This document shows, piece by piece, positions 11,727 to 22,774 of a stretch of 64,000 nucleotides of DNA. Made by a program: the position numbers and the translations under genes. Numbering within the stretch: the first letter of the stretch is position 1; each line of letters starts with the position of its first letter. The stretch comes from Apostichopus japonicus (taxonomy: Eukaryota; Echinodermata; Holothuroidea; Aspidochirotida; Stichopodidae), in the NCBI RefSeq assembly GCF_037975245.1, contig NC_092577.1, positions 18,908,898 to 18,972,897 of the forward strand, in the 5' to 3' direction. The notes under the pieces were generated by a model. That model saw only the letters and a program-made list of their open reading frames with translations. It was not told where the DNA came from and ran no database searches.

Positions 11727-12007
11727 GCTTTTTACGTGACCCGTCATACGGGATACAAAACGTCACGGCCAAACGGCACTACCAAACCATCCCATTCTTA
11801 CAAACGAACCTCAGGTCAAGCGAGCCAAAAAAAGTACATACGCTCACCGACCTGCAGAGACAAAACGCCCAACCCCCCACTGAAAAATTAAAAAACTACA
11901 AAAGGACGACCAGCACGCTGCGAAACAAAACACCCTTCCCCAGCACACCACCGTCCAAAAAAGGCAGCCCTAGATAAACGGCGAAAATCGCCTTCAACCT
12001 GAAGGCG
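11727..12007 (-). mobile_element. Tx1-like LINE 3' fragment (copy D)
   Basis: Minus-strand copy of the last 281 bp of the LINE, from within the ORF2 end to the CACGTAAAAAGC terminus. It is flanked by a perfect 10-bp duplication AATGTACTGT (11717-11726 and 12008-12017), so it is a genuine 5'-truncated insertion. The terminal hairpin reads CCCGT-ATG-ACGGG. Confidence 0.9.
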
Positions 12008-12017
12008 AATGTACTGT

Positions 12018-12820
12018 ACTGTACCTATTTTGTCATCTATCCAACAAGATGTCAATGAAGTGTGATCTGTTTTCTCTTTGCAGTAGTTAATAGCTGCCTG
12101 TAAATGGCTAGTTTTTCTTAATCTTGGACATAACTTCATCTACAGGTCTGAAATACAAAATAGGTGTAAGATGGATGGTCACAACTCTTCTAAGACTAAA
12201 GTAACAGTATAGGCATAGGATATGTTATGTTACTCTATGAGTATTATACATAGATGTGACTGAGTTCAAAGACATCCTTGTCTAATCTGCACTATTTGAA
12301 CAATTGTGTCTGGCCATAAATGAGTAAAAAATTCTAGACTAGTCAAGCATAGCAGGCTGGTAGGCTTTATCTCCAAAAGGTAGGTTGAAACGTGAGCATT
12401 CTCATTATGTTCCCTGTTGATTGAATATACAATCTTATGTGGACTAAAATGAAGTCAATCCACTTCCATAAGTCATGAAGATTTTGATTAAACAATTGTC
12501 CAGCCTAAGCTCAAATTTATTGACAGCCAAACCTTCCAATATTTCCCTATCAAAGCATTGTTCAATTGAAATTACACAATTCACATTGCCCTAACAAATC
12601 AAAAACCAATTGCATTTCATCAGAAAAATATGATTATTGAGAACTCCTTGGGTCCTTTATTCAAAGAAAATGGCCCAATACCACGGTAGTACTTTATTGT
12701 TCAAACTGTTGAGTGGTAATGGCAGTGGTGACAGCTGCTTTGATTTGCCAGCATGATAAATGTGATACTTACTTTCTTAGTGAGGATGCATTGAATTAGT
12801 TGAATTTGCGATTGATTAGC
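12018..12820. other. Unassigned stretch
   Basis: AT-rich sequence between two LINE fragments; nothing recognised. Confidence 0.4.
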
Positions 12821-12835
12821 CTACACGTCGTTTGT

Positions 12836-13624
12836 GCTTTTTACGTGACCCGTCACACGGGACACAAAACGTCACGGCCAAACGGCACCACCAAACCATC
12901 CCACTCTTACAAACGAACCTCAGGTCAAGCGAGCCAAAAAAAGTACATACGCTCACCGACCTGCAGAGACAAAACGCCCAACCCCCCACTGAAACATTAA
13001 AAAACTACAAAAGGACGACCAGCACGCAGCGAAACAAAACACCCTTCCCCAGCACACCACCGTCCAAAAAAGGCAGCCCTAGATAAACGGCGAAAATCGC
13101 CTTCAACCTGAAAGCGAATGTCAGACTTCACCGCCTCCAGGACTGCCTGCCAACTGGCAAATTTCCCCCTAAAAACATCACATCTATTCCTCCAAATAAG
13201 TTTTTTACAACAGAACAAACATAAATAATACGCTGCAACACAGCAACGGAACAAACTGGGGGATCTAATCCATACAAAACAAAACCCTGTCCTACCGACC
13301 AGGAACGGTCTCCCGTTAAACGGTCGGTCCAGGACTGAAACCACTCCCACAAGTTCAAAACAAAGGGGCAATGCCAAAAAACATGGGCAGTACTCTCTAA
13401 GCTGTCACAGCCGGTCCTCGGGCACAGTCCATCACCCAATCGCCAGTGATACCTTTTCAGATTGGTCACCAAGGCACCGTGTGCAATTCTCCATGCAAGG
13501 TCACGGAGCCTGCAACTATTCAGCCTTGAATGCACCGAACGCCATACTTCGACAGGATGACGTCCCTGTACAAAAATTGCATTCAAGGCCCTATCCCGCA
13601 ACGAACTGCGGGATACACGTCGAA
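12836..13624 (-). mobile_element. Tx1-like LINE 3' fragment (copy E)
   Basis: Minus-strand 5'-truncated copy covering the C-terminal part of ORF2 (zinc finger CPRTGC...HVFWHC) and the 3' untranslated region. It is flanked by a 15-bp duplication CTACACGTCGTTTGT (12821-12835 and 13625-13639). About 15 bp at its 5' junction are not LINE-like and partly repeat the flank, suggesting templated filler. The coding part has a one-base loss in the FRGKF region. The hairpin is CCCGT-GTG-ACGGG. Confidence 0.9.
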
Positions 13625-13639
13625 CTACACGTCGTTTGT

Positions 13640-15274
13640 AAGTTGTAGGACTACCAGTACTGCAGTACCTAGTACTAGGTATCACCATTCAATACATTAC
13701 ACGTGCAGTAGTAACTAACTGTAGTATAGTAAAGGCTTCATGATTGACGCACCCTCGTAATTGACACACCTTCAAATATTACTAGCAACGATACAGCAGG
13801 CCACCTAAACATTTTGCAGTGTAGCAGAATTACACATTTCATCAGCTTGAATCCATTTCAGCTATTTGCTGATCAAATTGTGGTTTTTCTTAAGCTGTTA
13901 ACACCCTCCACCCAGTTTTGCACGTTTCTTGGTCATTTGGAATCTTACACCCTAAAAATAACCAACATTACACCACTTATCTCTGTGACCTGACCTGTCT
14001 GAGCTTAGAGGCTCAGAGCATAGCAAACTGCATACAAAGTCAATTGATGTATACTAAGGCCTCACTACACTACACTACAGTTAGCTTATCAACGAATGTG
14101 TAAATTTAGGGGTATGAAAGAACTTGACACGGCAGACATTTTGATGTCAAATTCTGCTCAATTGTACAGTGCATAAGCACAGAACCCTAAATATTTAGAG
14201 ATCATTACATTTCTGAGGAACTACACATATGAAAAACACATACAGTTGAGTGATTTGGATTTTTCCTTCATATACAGTACATCGTTGATCAAATCCTATA
14301 GGCTTAAGTGCGTCAATTATCCCACCATGATACTAGTAGTAGTAACACGTAAATTGAGGCTACAATTCTTTAGAACAGCAAGGAAGCCCCAAAGCCCCCT
14401 ACTCATGACCTTCAAATATAAACAAGTAGCCTAATGAATGAAATAGGTACTTGTTCGGCTCGGCACACTCGATACCTCCTAGGCTACCCTATAGTACCTA
14501 GCTTAGGCTTGCCTAAGGTACAGTATGCCATACAACCGGCTAATATGCACAATTTCCATCCAATAATACTGCTGTTAGTGGCGACAAGTTTCACATAAAG
14601 TATATTGGATATTCAGGCAATGCGTAAGCCTTGGTTTCAAGTGAGCACCTTATCGGTAGTCTTTCACCGATAACATTACAGCTAAAATTAGATACTTACG
14701 TTGCTGGATGATATACAGGATGTGTACAACAGTCGTAGCCTACTTCGCGTACGTACGAACAGTGTACACCTCTGTGCTGTGTCTACAGTTGATGGCGCCA
14801 TGTCGTTACAAGTCTCGTACTGCGTTGGTCTAAAATTGCCAATTTTCGTTATTTTAGATCCAGAATATTCCAAATTTCACCAACAATAGCAATCATGTGT
14901 CTTTAATACAAATTCTGGATGTCGCTGATATATATATCCTAGTTTTCCCGTATATTGAGCGCAAAGTTGAGGTTAACATATATCCTACATACACCGTATG
15001 CGAAAATAACGTTATATACACTGTTGAGTGAGGCTCAGATTTGCACTAAAAATGCTCTTTATCGCAAGAACATACAATTAATTCTAAGTTAATTTCTGAT
15101 AAATACCATCATGTTGTCTACATTCGAAGTGAAATTTGTTTACACAACGCACGATATTTGAATTGGTAATGTCTCAGACTTATGTTTACCAAGAAGTTGG
15201 TAAACAGATGCGCAAGGTACACATAGGCCCCAGCTACCACCCACGAATGTAAACATATGCCCGCATTCATAACT
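13640..15274. other. Unassigned stretch
   Basis: About 1.6 kb with only short, unconvincing open readings. No exon, RNA gene or repeat recognised. Confidence 0.4.
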
Positions 15275-15297
15275 ATATATATATATTACAAGACTTT

Positions 15298-17232
15298 TCA
15301 AGACAGTTCAGTTCTCGAGAGTTCAGTTTTCAAGAGTTCGAGAGTTCAGTTCAGTTCTCAGACAGTTCAGTTCAATATTACAAGACAGTTCAGTTCTCGT
15401 GGAGTGCGGACGTGTTTTCGGCTGCTCTCCACCTTTCGTTGACCACACCTTTATTGTGTTTTTACGTTGGTTCTTCATTAGTTTACAGTTTGTTTTAGTG
15501 TAGTTTGTGTGTTTTGGGTTTGTTTCGTTTTGGTTTGTGTATAGGTGCGTGGCTTTGCCACACCCCTAGCTGTCATGGCGGCTCGCCGTGACAGCAAAAT
15601 CGTATTGTTGAGTTTTTCGGGGGAGGCTAAGGTCGTCCCCGTACAAGTTTTTTCAGTTTTGCGTTCTGTTGGTTTAAAGGTCCCTGGAGAGGTTGACGCG
15701 CTTCAGCGTAAACCTCTCCGGGGTATGAATTGTTTTGATGTACGGTTTACCTCGGAGGCTGCCCGCGTCCGAGGCGTCCATGTGTTGGAGAGAGTTGAGG
15801 GACTGAAGGTCACACCGTATGACAGTTCGGTGTGGGTGACAGTCCTCCATCTCCCTCTGGACATGTCTGAACAGGTTGTTGTGCGGACACTGGGGCGTTT
15901 TGGGAAAGTTACCGGCTACGAGGAGCCGGAATTCCTTGAATGTAAAGGTGTCAAGACCGGGACTAGACGAGTTAGAATCGAACTCAAGTCCGATATCCCC
16001 TCTACCTTGTGGGCTAATGGGCACAGGGCCCACATTGCATACCCGGGCCAGCCTCGCACTTGTTGGAGGTGTGGGCTGGAAGGGCATGAGGCCAGGTTGT
16101 GCCCGAACAAGCGGTGTAGCCGCTGTTTACAGGTTGGGCATACCCTGGCCGAGTGTAAAGGGGATATCGTTTGCAACTCGTGTGGGAAAACGGGCCATCT
16201 CGCCCGTTTATGCCCAGACCGCTCATACGCCGCGAGAGTGGCTACGGGCGTGGTTGAAGCGGTCCCTGTCCCGGCCTCTGACACCGTACCACATGATGCT
16301 CCTGTCATCGCCCCAGTGTCCGACACTAGCGCCCCGATGGAGACTTTCTTCCCCCTTTCGTGTCCGACCTCTCCCCTGATCGAACTTGCCGAGACTGCCA
16401 GCCTGCCCACTGAGGCAGAGCAGGACAAAACGGCGGAGATGGTACTAGCGGAGTGGCACGCGGCGCAGGATGCCGCTTGTACTGGTTCATCGGTAGCTAC
16501 GCCCGCTATCGGTGATACTAGTCGGGCCCCGAGTCAACCGGCCCAAGAGACATTAAGTGGCCCAGATTCTGACTCGCCAATGGAGGACTGCACTACAGCC
16601 TTATTAGTTGTGGCTAAGGAGTCCTCCGATTGGTTTGATGAGACAAAACAGGCCACTGATCTCATTGACTCGAGTGGCCCTTCCACCCTACCCGCAGCCG
16701 CTTCCGCTATACCGGACACGATGGTCGCTAGTGGACCTGTTCCTGACAGGGAGGTCCACTCGATCAAGGTTGACGAGGACTTAAGAACTCTGCTCCCTCG
16801 TAAGAAAAGGGGAAATACTGTTAGGGGCTTGAAAAGACCCGTATTGGGAAAATTTCGCAGGTAATGCGCAAGCCTGTCGTCTGCTATCGGGACGGCGTAC
16901 CCCAGATGAATTTTGGAGTTAGTTAGTTGTTATGTGTGGGGTGGGGGGTTTGTGTGGTCCTTACATAATATGGGTTGGGGGTTTTCTGTTTGTGGTTTGG
17001 TGTTGGCTTTTTGGGGCTGGTTTGTGGAGCTTTATTGTTTTGGTTCTGTTAGCCTTTGGGTCCGTGTCCTTTTCACGTCACGTTAAACGCTATATTTTAT
17101 ACATTTGTGGGTTAGTGAGAGATTTCTGTTTGTGGGTTTTCAGTTTGGTTTTTGCTGTTTGTTAAACAGACTGAGATTGTTTTTGGTTTTGTTGACCTTT
17201 GGTCCGTGTCCGTTTCTTTGCACGTAAAAAGC
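15298..17232 (+). mobile_element. ORF1-only LINE derivative (HAL1-like) with 23-bp TSD
   Basis: Flanked by a perfect 23-bp duplication (15275-15297 and 17233-17255; an AT run followed by TACAAGACTTT), which fixes both ends. The element has a 5' leader of repeated GTTCAGTTC units, then the motif GTGGAGTGCGGACGTGTTTT that is also near the 5' end of the full LINE at 18068. One intact ORF1 follows, then about 370 bp of G/T-rich 3' sequence ending in CACGTAAAAAGC, the terminus of the full LINE. There is no endonuclease or RT. A partial repeat of the 3' end (GGTCCGTGTCC...CACGT) occurs at 17059-17092. The layout resembles mammalian half-L1 elements, which carry only ORF1 and move with LINE enzymes. 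Confidence 0.88.
15575..16864 (+). CDS. Intact LINE ORF1 protein with three CCHC zinc knuckles
   Basis: An uninterrupted 429-residue reading. The ATG follows a leader that aligns with that of the full LINE (MAARRDSKIV here, MASRRDSRIV there). Residues 1-160 form the conserved N-terminal part ending in YPGQPRTC. Residues 163-213 hold three CX2CX4HX4C knuckles (CWRCGLEGHEARLC, CSRCLQVGHTLAEC, CNSCGKTGHLARLC). A Ser/Pro/Asp-rich region and a basic end (RKKRGNTVRGLKRP) follow. Proteins of this type bind element RNA in Tx1/L1-like LINEs. The sequence is clearly diverged from the ORF1 at 18269, so it is a separate lineage. No ORF2 follows. The intact frame in a unit lacking RT suggests selection on ORF1 or a recent insertion. 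Confidence 0.88.
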   Translation: MAARRDSKIVLLSFSGEAKVVPVQVFSVLRSVGLKVPGEVDALQRKPLRGMNCFDVRFTSEAARVRGVHVLERVEGLKVTPYDSSVWVTVLHLPLDMSEQVVVRTLGRFGKVTGYEEPEFLECKGVKTGTRRVRIELKSDIPSTLWANGHRAHIAYPGQPRTCWRCGLEGHEARLCPNKRCSRCLQVGHTLAECKGDIVCNSCGKTGHLARLCPDRSYAARVATGVVEAVPVPASDTVPHDAPVIAPVSDTSAPMETFFPLSCPTSPLIELAETASLPTEAEQDKTAEMVLAEWHAAQDAACTGSSVATPAIGDTSRAPSQPAQETLSGPDSDSPMEDCTTALLVVAKESSDWFDETKQATDLIDSSGPSTLPAAASAIPDTMVASGPVPDREVHSIKVDEDLRTLLPRKKRGNTVRGLKRPVLGKFRR

Positions 17233-17255
17233 ATATATATATATTACAAGACTTT

Positions 17256-17508
17256 AAATGCACATGTTGCCTTCTCACAGTACCAAGTACCATAAGGGCA
17301 GTGACGTCAACAGTTAAACTTATCACCATTAGCTCATCATTCAGCATTGACCATATAGACCATCCAATATAAAATCAGCAGGTCATATAAACCGTCCAAT
17401 ATTATGTCACATTTAACGGCAAATACAAGGTTACTGAGAGCATACAAAGCAATCAGATCCCTGTAACTCTTATAAACTTCCTAATATGACATGACCTCAA
17501 CATGTAGA
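17256..17508. repeat. Imperfect repeats of a CATATAAACC(A/G)TCCAATATTA unit
   Basis: Units such as CATATAAACCGTCCAATATT and CATATAGACCATCCAATAT occur here, and related units reappear right of the L2-like LINE (23985-24140). The LINE therefore appears to sit inside an older repeat array. Confidence 0.5.
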
Positions 17509-18067
17509 CTGGATCCGATTCCAACAAGCCTGCTCAAAAACTGTATTGATGTTCTTTTGCCGACCATCACTAACATTGTGAACCTTTCCTTGTGAAATGG
17601 GCACTTTCCGGACTCTTTAAAATGTGCTGATATAACACCTCTCTTCAAAAAAGGGAAGGTATGCAAAAATGACCTGAAGAGCTACCGCCCAATCGCAAAC
17701 TTGAAGTTCCTGGCCTGAACAATTGAACGTGTTTGCTCAGAGCAGATCCAGAACTATCTCCGGAACAATAAACTGCTTGGTGAGAAGCAGAGCGCTTATC
17801 GTGCCCACCATAGCACTGAGACGGCGCTGCTGCGCGTCTACAACGACTTGCTTCTCAATGCTGACAAGGGCGAGGAAGCCATCCTAGTGTTGTTGGATTA
17901 TTCGGCAGCATTCGATACCATTAACCATGACATCTTCTTTCAGCGTCTGCAGAATAGATACGGTGTGTCCGGCAACGCTCTGTCTTGGTTTAAATCATAT
18001 TTCACCAACAGATCCCAAGCTGTAGTTGTAAATGACTGTATATCTAATGTTCATAAACCAATAGGAG
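17509..18067 (+). mobile_element. L2-like LINE, 5' half of a split RT
   Basis: Degenerate translation with RT motifs: LDPIPTSLLK, ADITPLFKKG, KSYRPIANL, EKQSAYR.HHSTETALL, LDYSAAFDTINH and FKSYFTNRSQ, ending in NVHKPIG. Two in-frame stops (NLSL*, FLA*) show age. The reading resumes at 22936-22947 with GVPQGPVMGP, so the two parts were one RT interrupted by the younger LINE. The 5' end is truncated: no endonuclease is seen. Confidence 0.85.
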
Positions 18068-18268
18068 TGCGGACCACGTGGAGTGCGGACGTGTTTTCGC
18101 TCTTCATCTGTTACAGCTGTTATTGTACTGTGCTGTGCTATACTTCCCGCCAGGCGGGTGTGATAGCTTGTGTTCGTGTGTTTTCCTCAGTTCGTTTATC
18201 GTTTGTTGTTTCACTATCCTGTCCTTTGTTTTGTGTTACTCCCCTGTGGCCTAGCCACCTTCGGTATC

Positions 18269-19361
18269 ATGGCATCGCGCCGTGATTCTCGGATAGTTAA
18301 GTTGTCGTTCACCGGTGAACAAGCTGTTCCACCGGTGCAAGTTTTTAGTATTTTGAAGAGCAAGGGTGTTGTTGTGCCTGGAGAGGTTGATGCTTTGCAA
18401 GCTCTCCAGGGTCGTAATACGTACGATTTACGTTTTACCAGTGACGTGGCCCGTCAGAAAGGTGTCACGTTGCTGAGTAACGTCGAGGGGATGACAGTTA
18501 CTCCATATGAGCGATCCGTATGGGTAACTATCATCCACGTAGGACTAGAGGTGCGGCAGGAACTTGTCGTAACGGTTTTGGGTCGGTTCGGGGCTGTCAA
18601 GGCTGCCAAAATGTGCTCCTATGCACAAGCCCCTGGGGTGTTGAACGGGCACCGACAGGTTCGGATCGACCTGAAACAGGACATTCCCTCCTTCCTGTTT
18701 ATAGCAGGGCATAAAGCCCACGTGCGGTATCCCGGTCAGCCCCGTACCTGCTTCAGGTGTGGGGAGACCGGGCACGAAGCCAAGGGCTGCCCAAACAAGA
18801 AATGTGGGCGCTGCCTTCGTCTTGGGCATGATAGCACCGCTTGCCCAAACGAGGTTGTGTGCTCACTATGTGGGAAGGAGGGACATGTCTTTCGAGCTTG
18901 TCCCTCCTCTTATGTCTCTAGGACTAAGAGTGGGGGCAAGTCAAGTTCCGACGCACCTACTACTTCACGAGAGGAGGGGGAATCTGGTGGGATTTTACCC
19001 TCCCCTGCACCTGGTTCACCCCCCCCCCGTCGTTGCAGACCCCAACCTCGTGCCCGCACCGAGAAAGTCTCCACCAGCTTCCCCCATCAACTCGTCCAGT
19101 TCCGTCCCCAGTCCGCCGCCGGTATCGCCAGATCCGGAGGCTTTGTCTGACGGAGAATCGGTGGTCATCGATTCTCCGGAGGCTCTGTCTGACAGCGACT
19201 CCGGTGAATCGGTGATCAGCGAGCCGAAACGTGCCACTGGGACGAGCTGGTACGACGAAATGGGGGAACCCTCTCTTAAAAGGTCGGCTTCAAGTGACGA
19301 CTCGGACGACGATATGTCGTCAAGGGCGCGCTTGAAGCTTACGGAATCGTCGTCTTCGTAG
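18269..19361 (+). pseudogene. LINE ORF1, zinc-knuckle RNA-binding protein, one frameshift
   Basis: The ATG at 18269 (MASRRDSRIVKLSF) matches the start of the ORF1-only element. The N-terminal domain runs to YPGQPRTC. Three knuckles follow at residues 161-211: CFRCGETGHEAKGC, CGRCLRLGHDSTAC and CSLCGKEGHVFRAC. The frame then meets a C10 run at 19019-19028. Reading straight on gives an early stop at 19150, whereas a one-base change there joins the Ser/Asp-rich tail (SDGESVV, SDSDDDMSSRARLK) that ends at 19361, just ahead of ORF2. Copy C has a shorter C run at this place. The break is therefore either a single slippage mutation or a homopolymer reading error. The intact protein would be about 364 residues. 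Confidence 0.85.
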
Positions 19362-19381
19362 TTTTGCCCCACTGCCCTCTC

Positions 19382-22300
19382 ATGGCCCATGCACTTTCAG
19401 TTGCCACTTTGAACGTGAATGGCATGAGGGATCATCGCAAGCGCAGTCGCATTTTCCAATATTGTAAATCAATGGAGGTCGACTGCGTTTGCCTGCAAGA
19501 AACACATATTTTGGAAGAAGATGTCCCTCTATGGGCTTATGAGTGGGGTGGTGAGCTGCATGCTTCGTTTGGTTCGTCTTCATCCTGTGGCACTGTCATC
19601 CTTCTGTCAGCTCGTCAGGCGGGTTGTGCCACTAGGGTGGAGACGGATCACGAGGGCCGATTGGTTTGCATTCTATTCAAGTATCCACAGGGTAACATCG
19701 CCATTTGCAATGTGTATGCTCCCAATCGGCCTTCTGCTAGACGAGATTTTTTTAACACGCTGCCTTCCTTTGTTCCTGGTAGTGCGCCGTGTGTCATGGT
19801 CGGAGACTTTAACTGTGTCCCAGACTCGGGTCTTGACAGACTCGGAACTTCTGTGTCTGCAAGTCCCGACGCTGGGATCACAGAATTGGACAGATTCACT
19901 TCGGCACACCTTTTAGCCGATGTCTGGAGGCATATGCACCCGTGTAGTACGGTGTATACGTGGGTGAGGCCTAACGGAGAAGATGCCTCCAGGATAGATC
20001 GAGTGTATGCGCCCGTAAGTTTGAAATTTTCGGGTTGCGAGACGCTCAGCTGTCCGCTCTCTGACCATGACACTGTAGTAGCACGTTTTGTTTTGCCTTC
20101 CATTTTCCCCATCGGGCGGGGCCTATGGAAGCTTAACTGTCGGATTCTTGGCGAGGCAGAGTTCCGCCAGGGTTTCGAGACCAGGTACAAAGGATGGCAA
20201 ACATTGAAGCCGGCCTTTGCTTCTACATCCCAATGGTGGGATGAGGTCAAGTTGCGCATCAAACGCTACGCAATTCAGTATTGCGTGACCCGCGCACGGC
20301 GTCGAAGAGAAAAATTCTCCAAGCTGTGCGCGGAGGTGAAGTTTGGCGACCCTTCGGCAGTCATCGCTTTGCAGACTTATCTCGATGAAAAGTACCACGG
20401 TGCCCGCGTCAGGGCCCGTGTCGAAGCGGTGGAAGCCGAGGAGCGCCCTTCACTGAGGTTTTACCAGTCCGTTAGTTCATCGGCAGGTGACAGACGCGTC
20501 CCGTCTGTACGCGCTACTGATGGGACCGTGGTTAGTGACCCTCACGGCATTGTCCGCGTATATAAAGAGTACTATTCGAGTTTGTTTACGCGTGGCAATG
20601 TCGACTTGTCGGCACAGGCTGATTTATTGAGGGGAATCTCAAAAAACGTTCCCCACGATGTCAATGATATTTTGGGGGGCGAAATAACCACTGTTGAGCT
20701 TTGGAAGGCGCTTTCGAAGATGAAGAATGGCAAGTCCCCGAGTTCGGACGGGCTTCCGAGGGAGTTCTACCGAACCTTCTGGGCAATAATAGGACCCGAC
20801 ATCAGAGCCGTCTTCGAGGACGCCTTCCAAAACGGACTGTTAAACCAAAGTCAACGTCTGGGCATGATTACTTTGCTGCCCAAGTCTGGGGACCCCTTGG
20901 ATCCCCGTAACAAGCGTCCGATCACCTTGTTAAATGTGGACTACAAGTTGCTGGCTAAGGCTTTGTGCAACCGCCTTGCACTGGCTATGCCGCATCTTGT
21001 GGGTGATCTCCAGACTTGTGCAGTGAAGGGTCATTGCATCCAGCAGAACTTGTGGTTGATGCGCGACTTGACCGACTTGGTTATTGAGCGTGATCTGCCA
21101 TGTGCATTGGTGTCTCTGGACCAGCAGAAGGCCTTTGACATGGTGGATCGCGGTTTTTTAATGAATGTATTGGAGACGTTTCAGTTGCACCCAAATTTTC
21201 GTAATTGGATTTCTGTTTTGTATGAAGAAAGTTTCAGTTCTGTTATCGTAAATGGGTTTTGTTCGGAGGTTTTTAACGTAGAGAGGGGGGTGCGCCAGGG
21301 GTGCCCTCTGTCTCCATTACTTTATGTTTTGTTTAGCGAGTCCCTCTCTCGTCTTTTGGAAAGGGACTCCAGACTTGTTCCATTCGTTGTGCCAGGGGGT
21401 GCCAAAGTGAAATGCGCTCAATATGCAGATGACGTGACATGTGTTGTTTCGAGTCTGGGCTCCTTTCGCGCACTCTCGCAGGATTTATCTATTTTTGAGA
21501 GAGCTACCGGGGCGAAGTTGAATCCAGAAAAGACAAAGGGCCTTCGTCTTGGTGGCTGGAGATACAGAGACTTACCATTCGGTGCGTCGTGGTCGGATCA
21601 GAATATCAAAATTAATGGTATATGGTTCGGCTACGATGCACCTGGTGATGTCACCTGGAGCGAGAGGGCTGAGGTATTTGAGAGCAGGCTCGAAACCTTT
21701 GGCACCCGCTGGCTTTCGATCCTAGGGAAAGTCACCGTAGTTAATCGTTTTGTTTCGCCCATCTTGTGGTACCCGGGCGCGGTGTATCCAATTCCGCGTC
21801 GCGTCCTGGTGCGGTTGGAGAGAGCGATATTTTCATTTATTTGGTCGGGTGGTACAGAGCTTGTCAAAAGGGCGGTAATGTACCAAAAACTGGAGAAGGG
21901 TGGGTTAGGGGTGGTTCATCTGGGAAGTAAGTTAACTTGTTTGTTATTTAAGCAGTTGTTTGTAGCGGTAACTGACCCAGGGTTGCCTTGTTCATATTTT
22001 GTACGTTTTTGGGGCGGTTTGCACCTGCGTCGATGGGTCCCGGCGCTGTTTAGCAACAGAGAACCGCATAGTAGTACTCCAAACAGGGTGGTGCGTGTCA
22101 TTTGCTCCGCTCTGATTGAGTTGCCCCCTGTTGACCTGTCACAGCCGGCCCTCGTTCACAGTTCGTTGCGGGATAGGGCCTTGAATGCAATTTTTGTACA
22201 GGGACGTCATCCTGTCGAAGTATGGCGTTCGGTGCATTCAAGGCTGAATGGTTGCAGGCTCCGTGACCTTGCATGGAGAATTGCACACGGTGCCTTGGTG

Positions 22301-22774
22301 ACCAATCTGAAAAGGTATCACTGGCGATTGGGTGATGGACTGTGCCCGAGGACCGGCTGTGACAGTTTAGAGAGTACTGCCCATGTTTTTTGGCATTGCC
22401 CCTTTGTTTTGAACTTGTGGGAGTGGTTTCAGTCCTGGACCGACCGTTTAACGGGAGACCGTTCCTGGTCGGTAGGACAGGGTTTTGTTTTGTATGGATT
22501 AGATCCTCCAGTTTGTTCCGTTGCTGTGTTGCAGCGTATTATTTATGTTTGTTCTGTTGTAAAAAAACTTATTTGGAGGAATAGATGTGATGTTGTTTTT
22601 AGGGGGAAATTTGCCAGTTGGCAGGCAGTCCTGGAGGCGGTGAAGTCTGACATTCGCCTTCAGGTTGAAGGCGATTTTCGCCGTTTATCTAGGGCTGCCT
22701 TTTTTGGACGGTGGTGTGCTGGGGAAGGGTGTTTTGTTTCGCTGCGTGCTGGTCGTCCTTTTGTAGTTTTTTAA
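19382..22774 (+). CDS. LINE ORF2: AP-type endonuclease, reverse transcriptase, CCHC finger
   Basis: Uninterrupted 1130-residue reading from ATG 19382 (MAHALSVATLNVNGMRD). Residues 1 to about 235 are an AP-like endonuclease (VCLQETH, GDFNCVPD near 141, SRIDRVYAP, LSDHDTVV near 225) that would nick target DNA. The RT lies at about 490-850, with LDQQKAFDMVD near 577, GVRQGCPLSPLLY near 635 and the catalytic YADD at 681. The thumb region contains LGKVTVVNRFVSPILWYP. From about 987, CPRTGCDSLESTAHVFWHC is a zf-RVT-type finger. It acts by target-primed reverse transcription, with ORF1 as RNA-binding partner. A start at TTG 19364 is possible but less likely. This copy could still encode active enzyme. 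Confidence 0.95.
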   Translation: MAHALSVATLNVNGMRDHRKRSRIFQYCKSMEVDCVCLQETHILEEDVPLWAYEWGGELHASFGSSSSCGTVILLSARQAGCATRVETDHEGRLVCILFKYPQGNIAICNVYAPNRPSARRDFFNTLPSFVPGSAPCVMVGDFNCVPDSGLDRLGTSVSASPDAGITELDRFTSAHLLADVWRHMHPCSTVYTWVRPNGEDASRIDRVYAPVSLKFSGCETLSCPLSDHDTVVARFVLPSIFPIGRGLWKLNCRILGEAEFRQGFETRYKGWQTLKPAFASTSQWWDEVKLRIKRYAIQYCVTRARRRREKFSKLCAEVKFGDPSAVIALQTYLDEKYHGARVRARVEAVEAEERPSLRFYQSVSSSAGDRRVPSVRATDGTVVSDPHGIVRVYKEYYSSLFTRGNVDLSAQADLLRGISKNVPHDVNDILGGEITTVELWKALSKMKNGKSPSSDGLPREFYRTFWAIIGPDIRAVFEDAFQNGLLNQSQRLGMITLLPKSGDPLDPRNKRPITLLNVDYKLLAKALCNRLALAMPHLVGDLQTCAVKGHCIQQNLWLMRDLTDLVIERDLPCALVSLDQQKAFDMVDRGFLMNVLETFQLHPNFRNWISVLYEESFSSVIVNGFCSEVFNVERGVRQGCPLSPLLYVLFSESLSRLLERDSRLVPFVVPGGAKVKCAQYADDVTCVVSSLGSFRALSQDLSIFERATGAKLNPEKTKGLRLGGWRYRDLPFGASWSDQNIKINGIWFGYDAPGDVTWSERAEVFESRLETFGTRWLSILGKVTVVNRFVSPILWYPGAVYPIPRRVLVRLERAIFSFIWSGGTELVKRAVMYQKLEKGGLGVVHLGSKLTCLLFKQLFVAVTDPGLPCSYFVRFWGGLHLRRWVPALFSNREPHSSTPNRVVRVICSALIELPPVDLSQPALVHSSLRDRALNAIFVQGRHPVEVWRSVHSRLNGCRLRDLAWRIAHGALVTNLKRYHWRLGDGLCPRTGCDSLESTAHVFWHCPFVLNLWEWFQSWTDRLTGDRSWSVGQGFVLYGLDPPVCSVAVLQRIIYVCSVVKKLIWRNRCDVVFRGKFASWQAVLEAVKSDIRLQVEGDFRRLSRAAFFGRWCAGEGCFVSLRAGRPFVVF

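Noticed and set aside
15298-17232. Simple 3'-truncated or chimeric LINE fragment
   Set aside because: The unit has the LINE 3' terminus and a perfect 23-bp duplication at both ends, so it was inserted as a complete ORF1-only unit.
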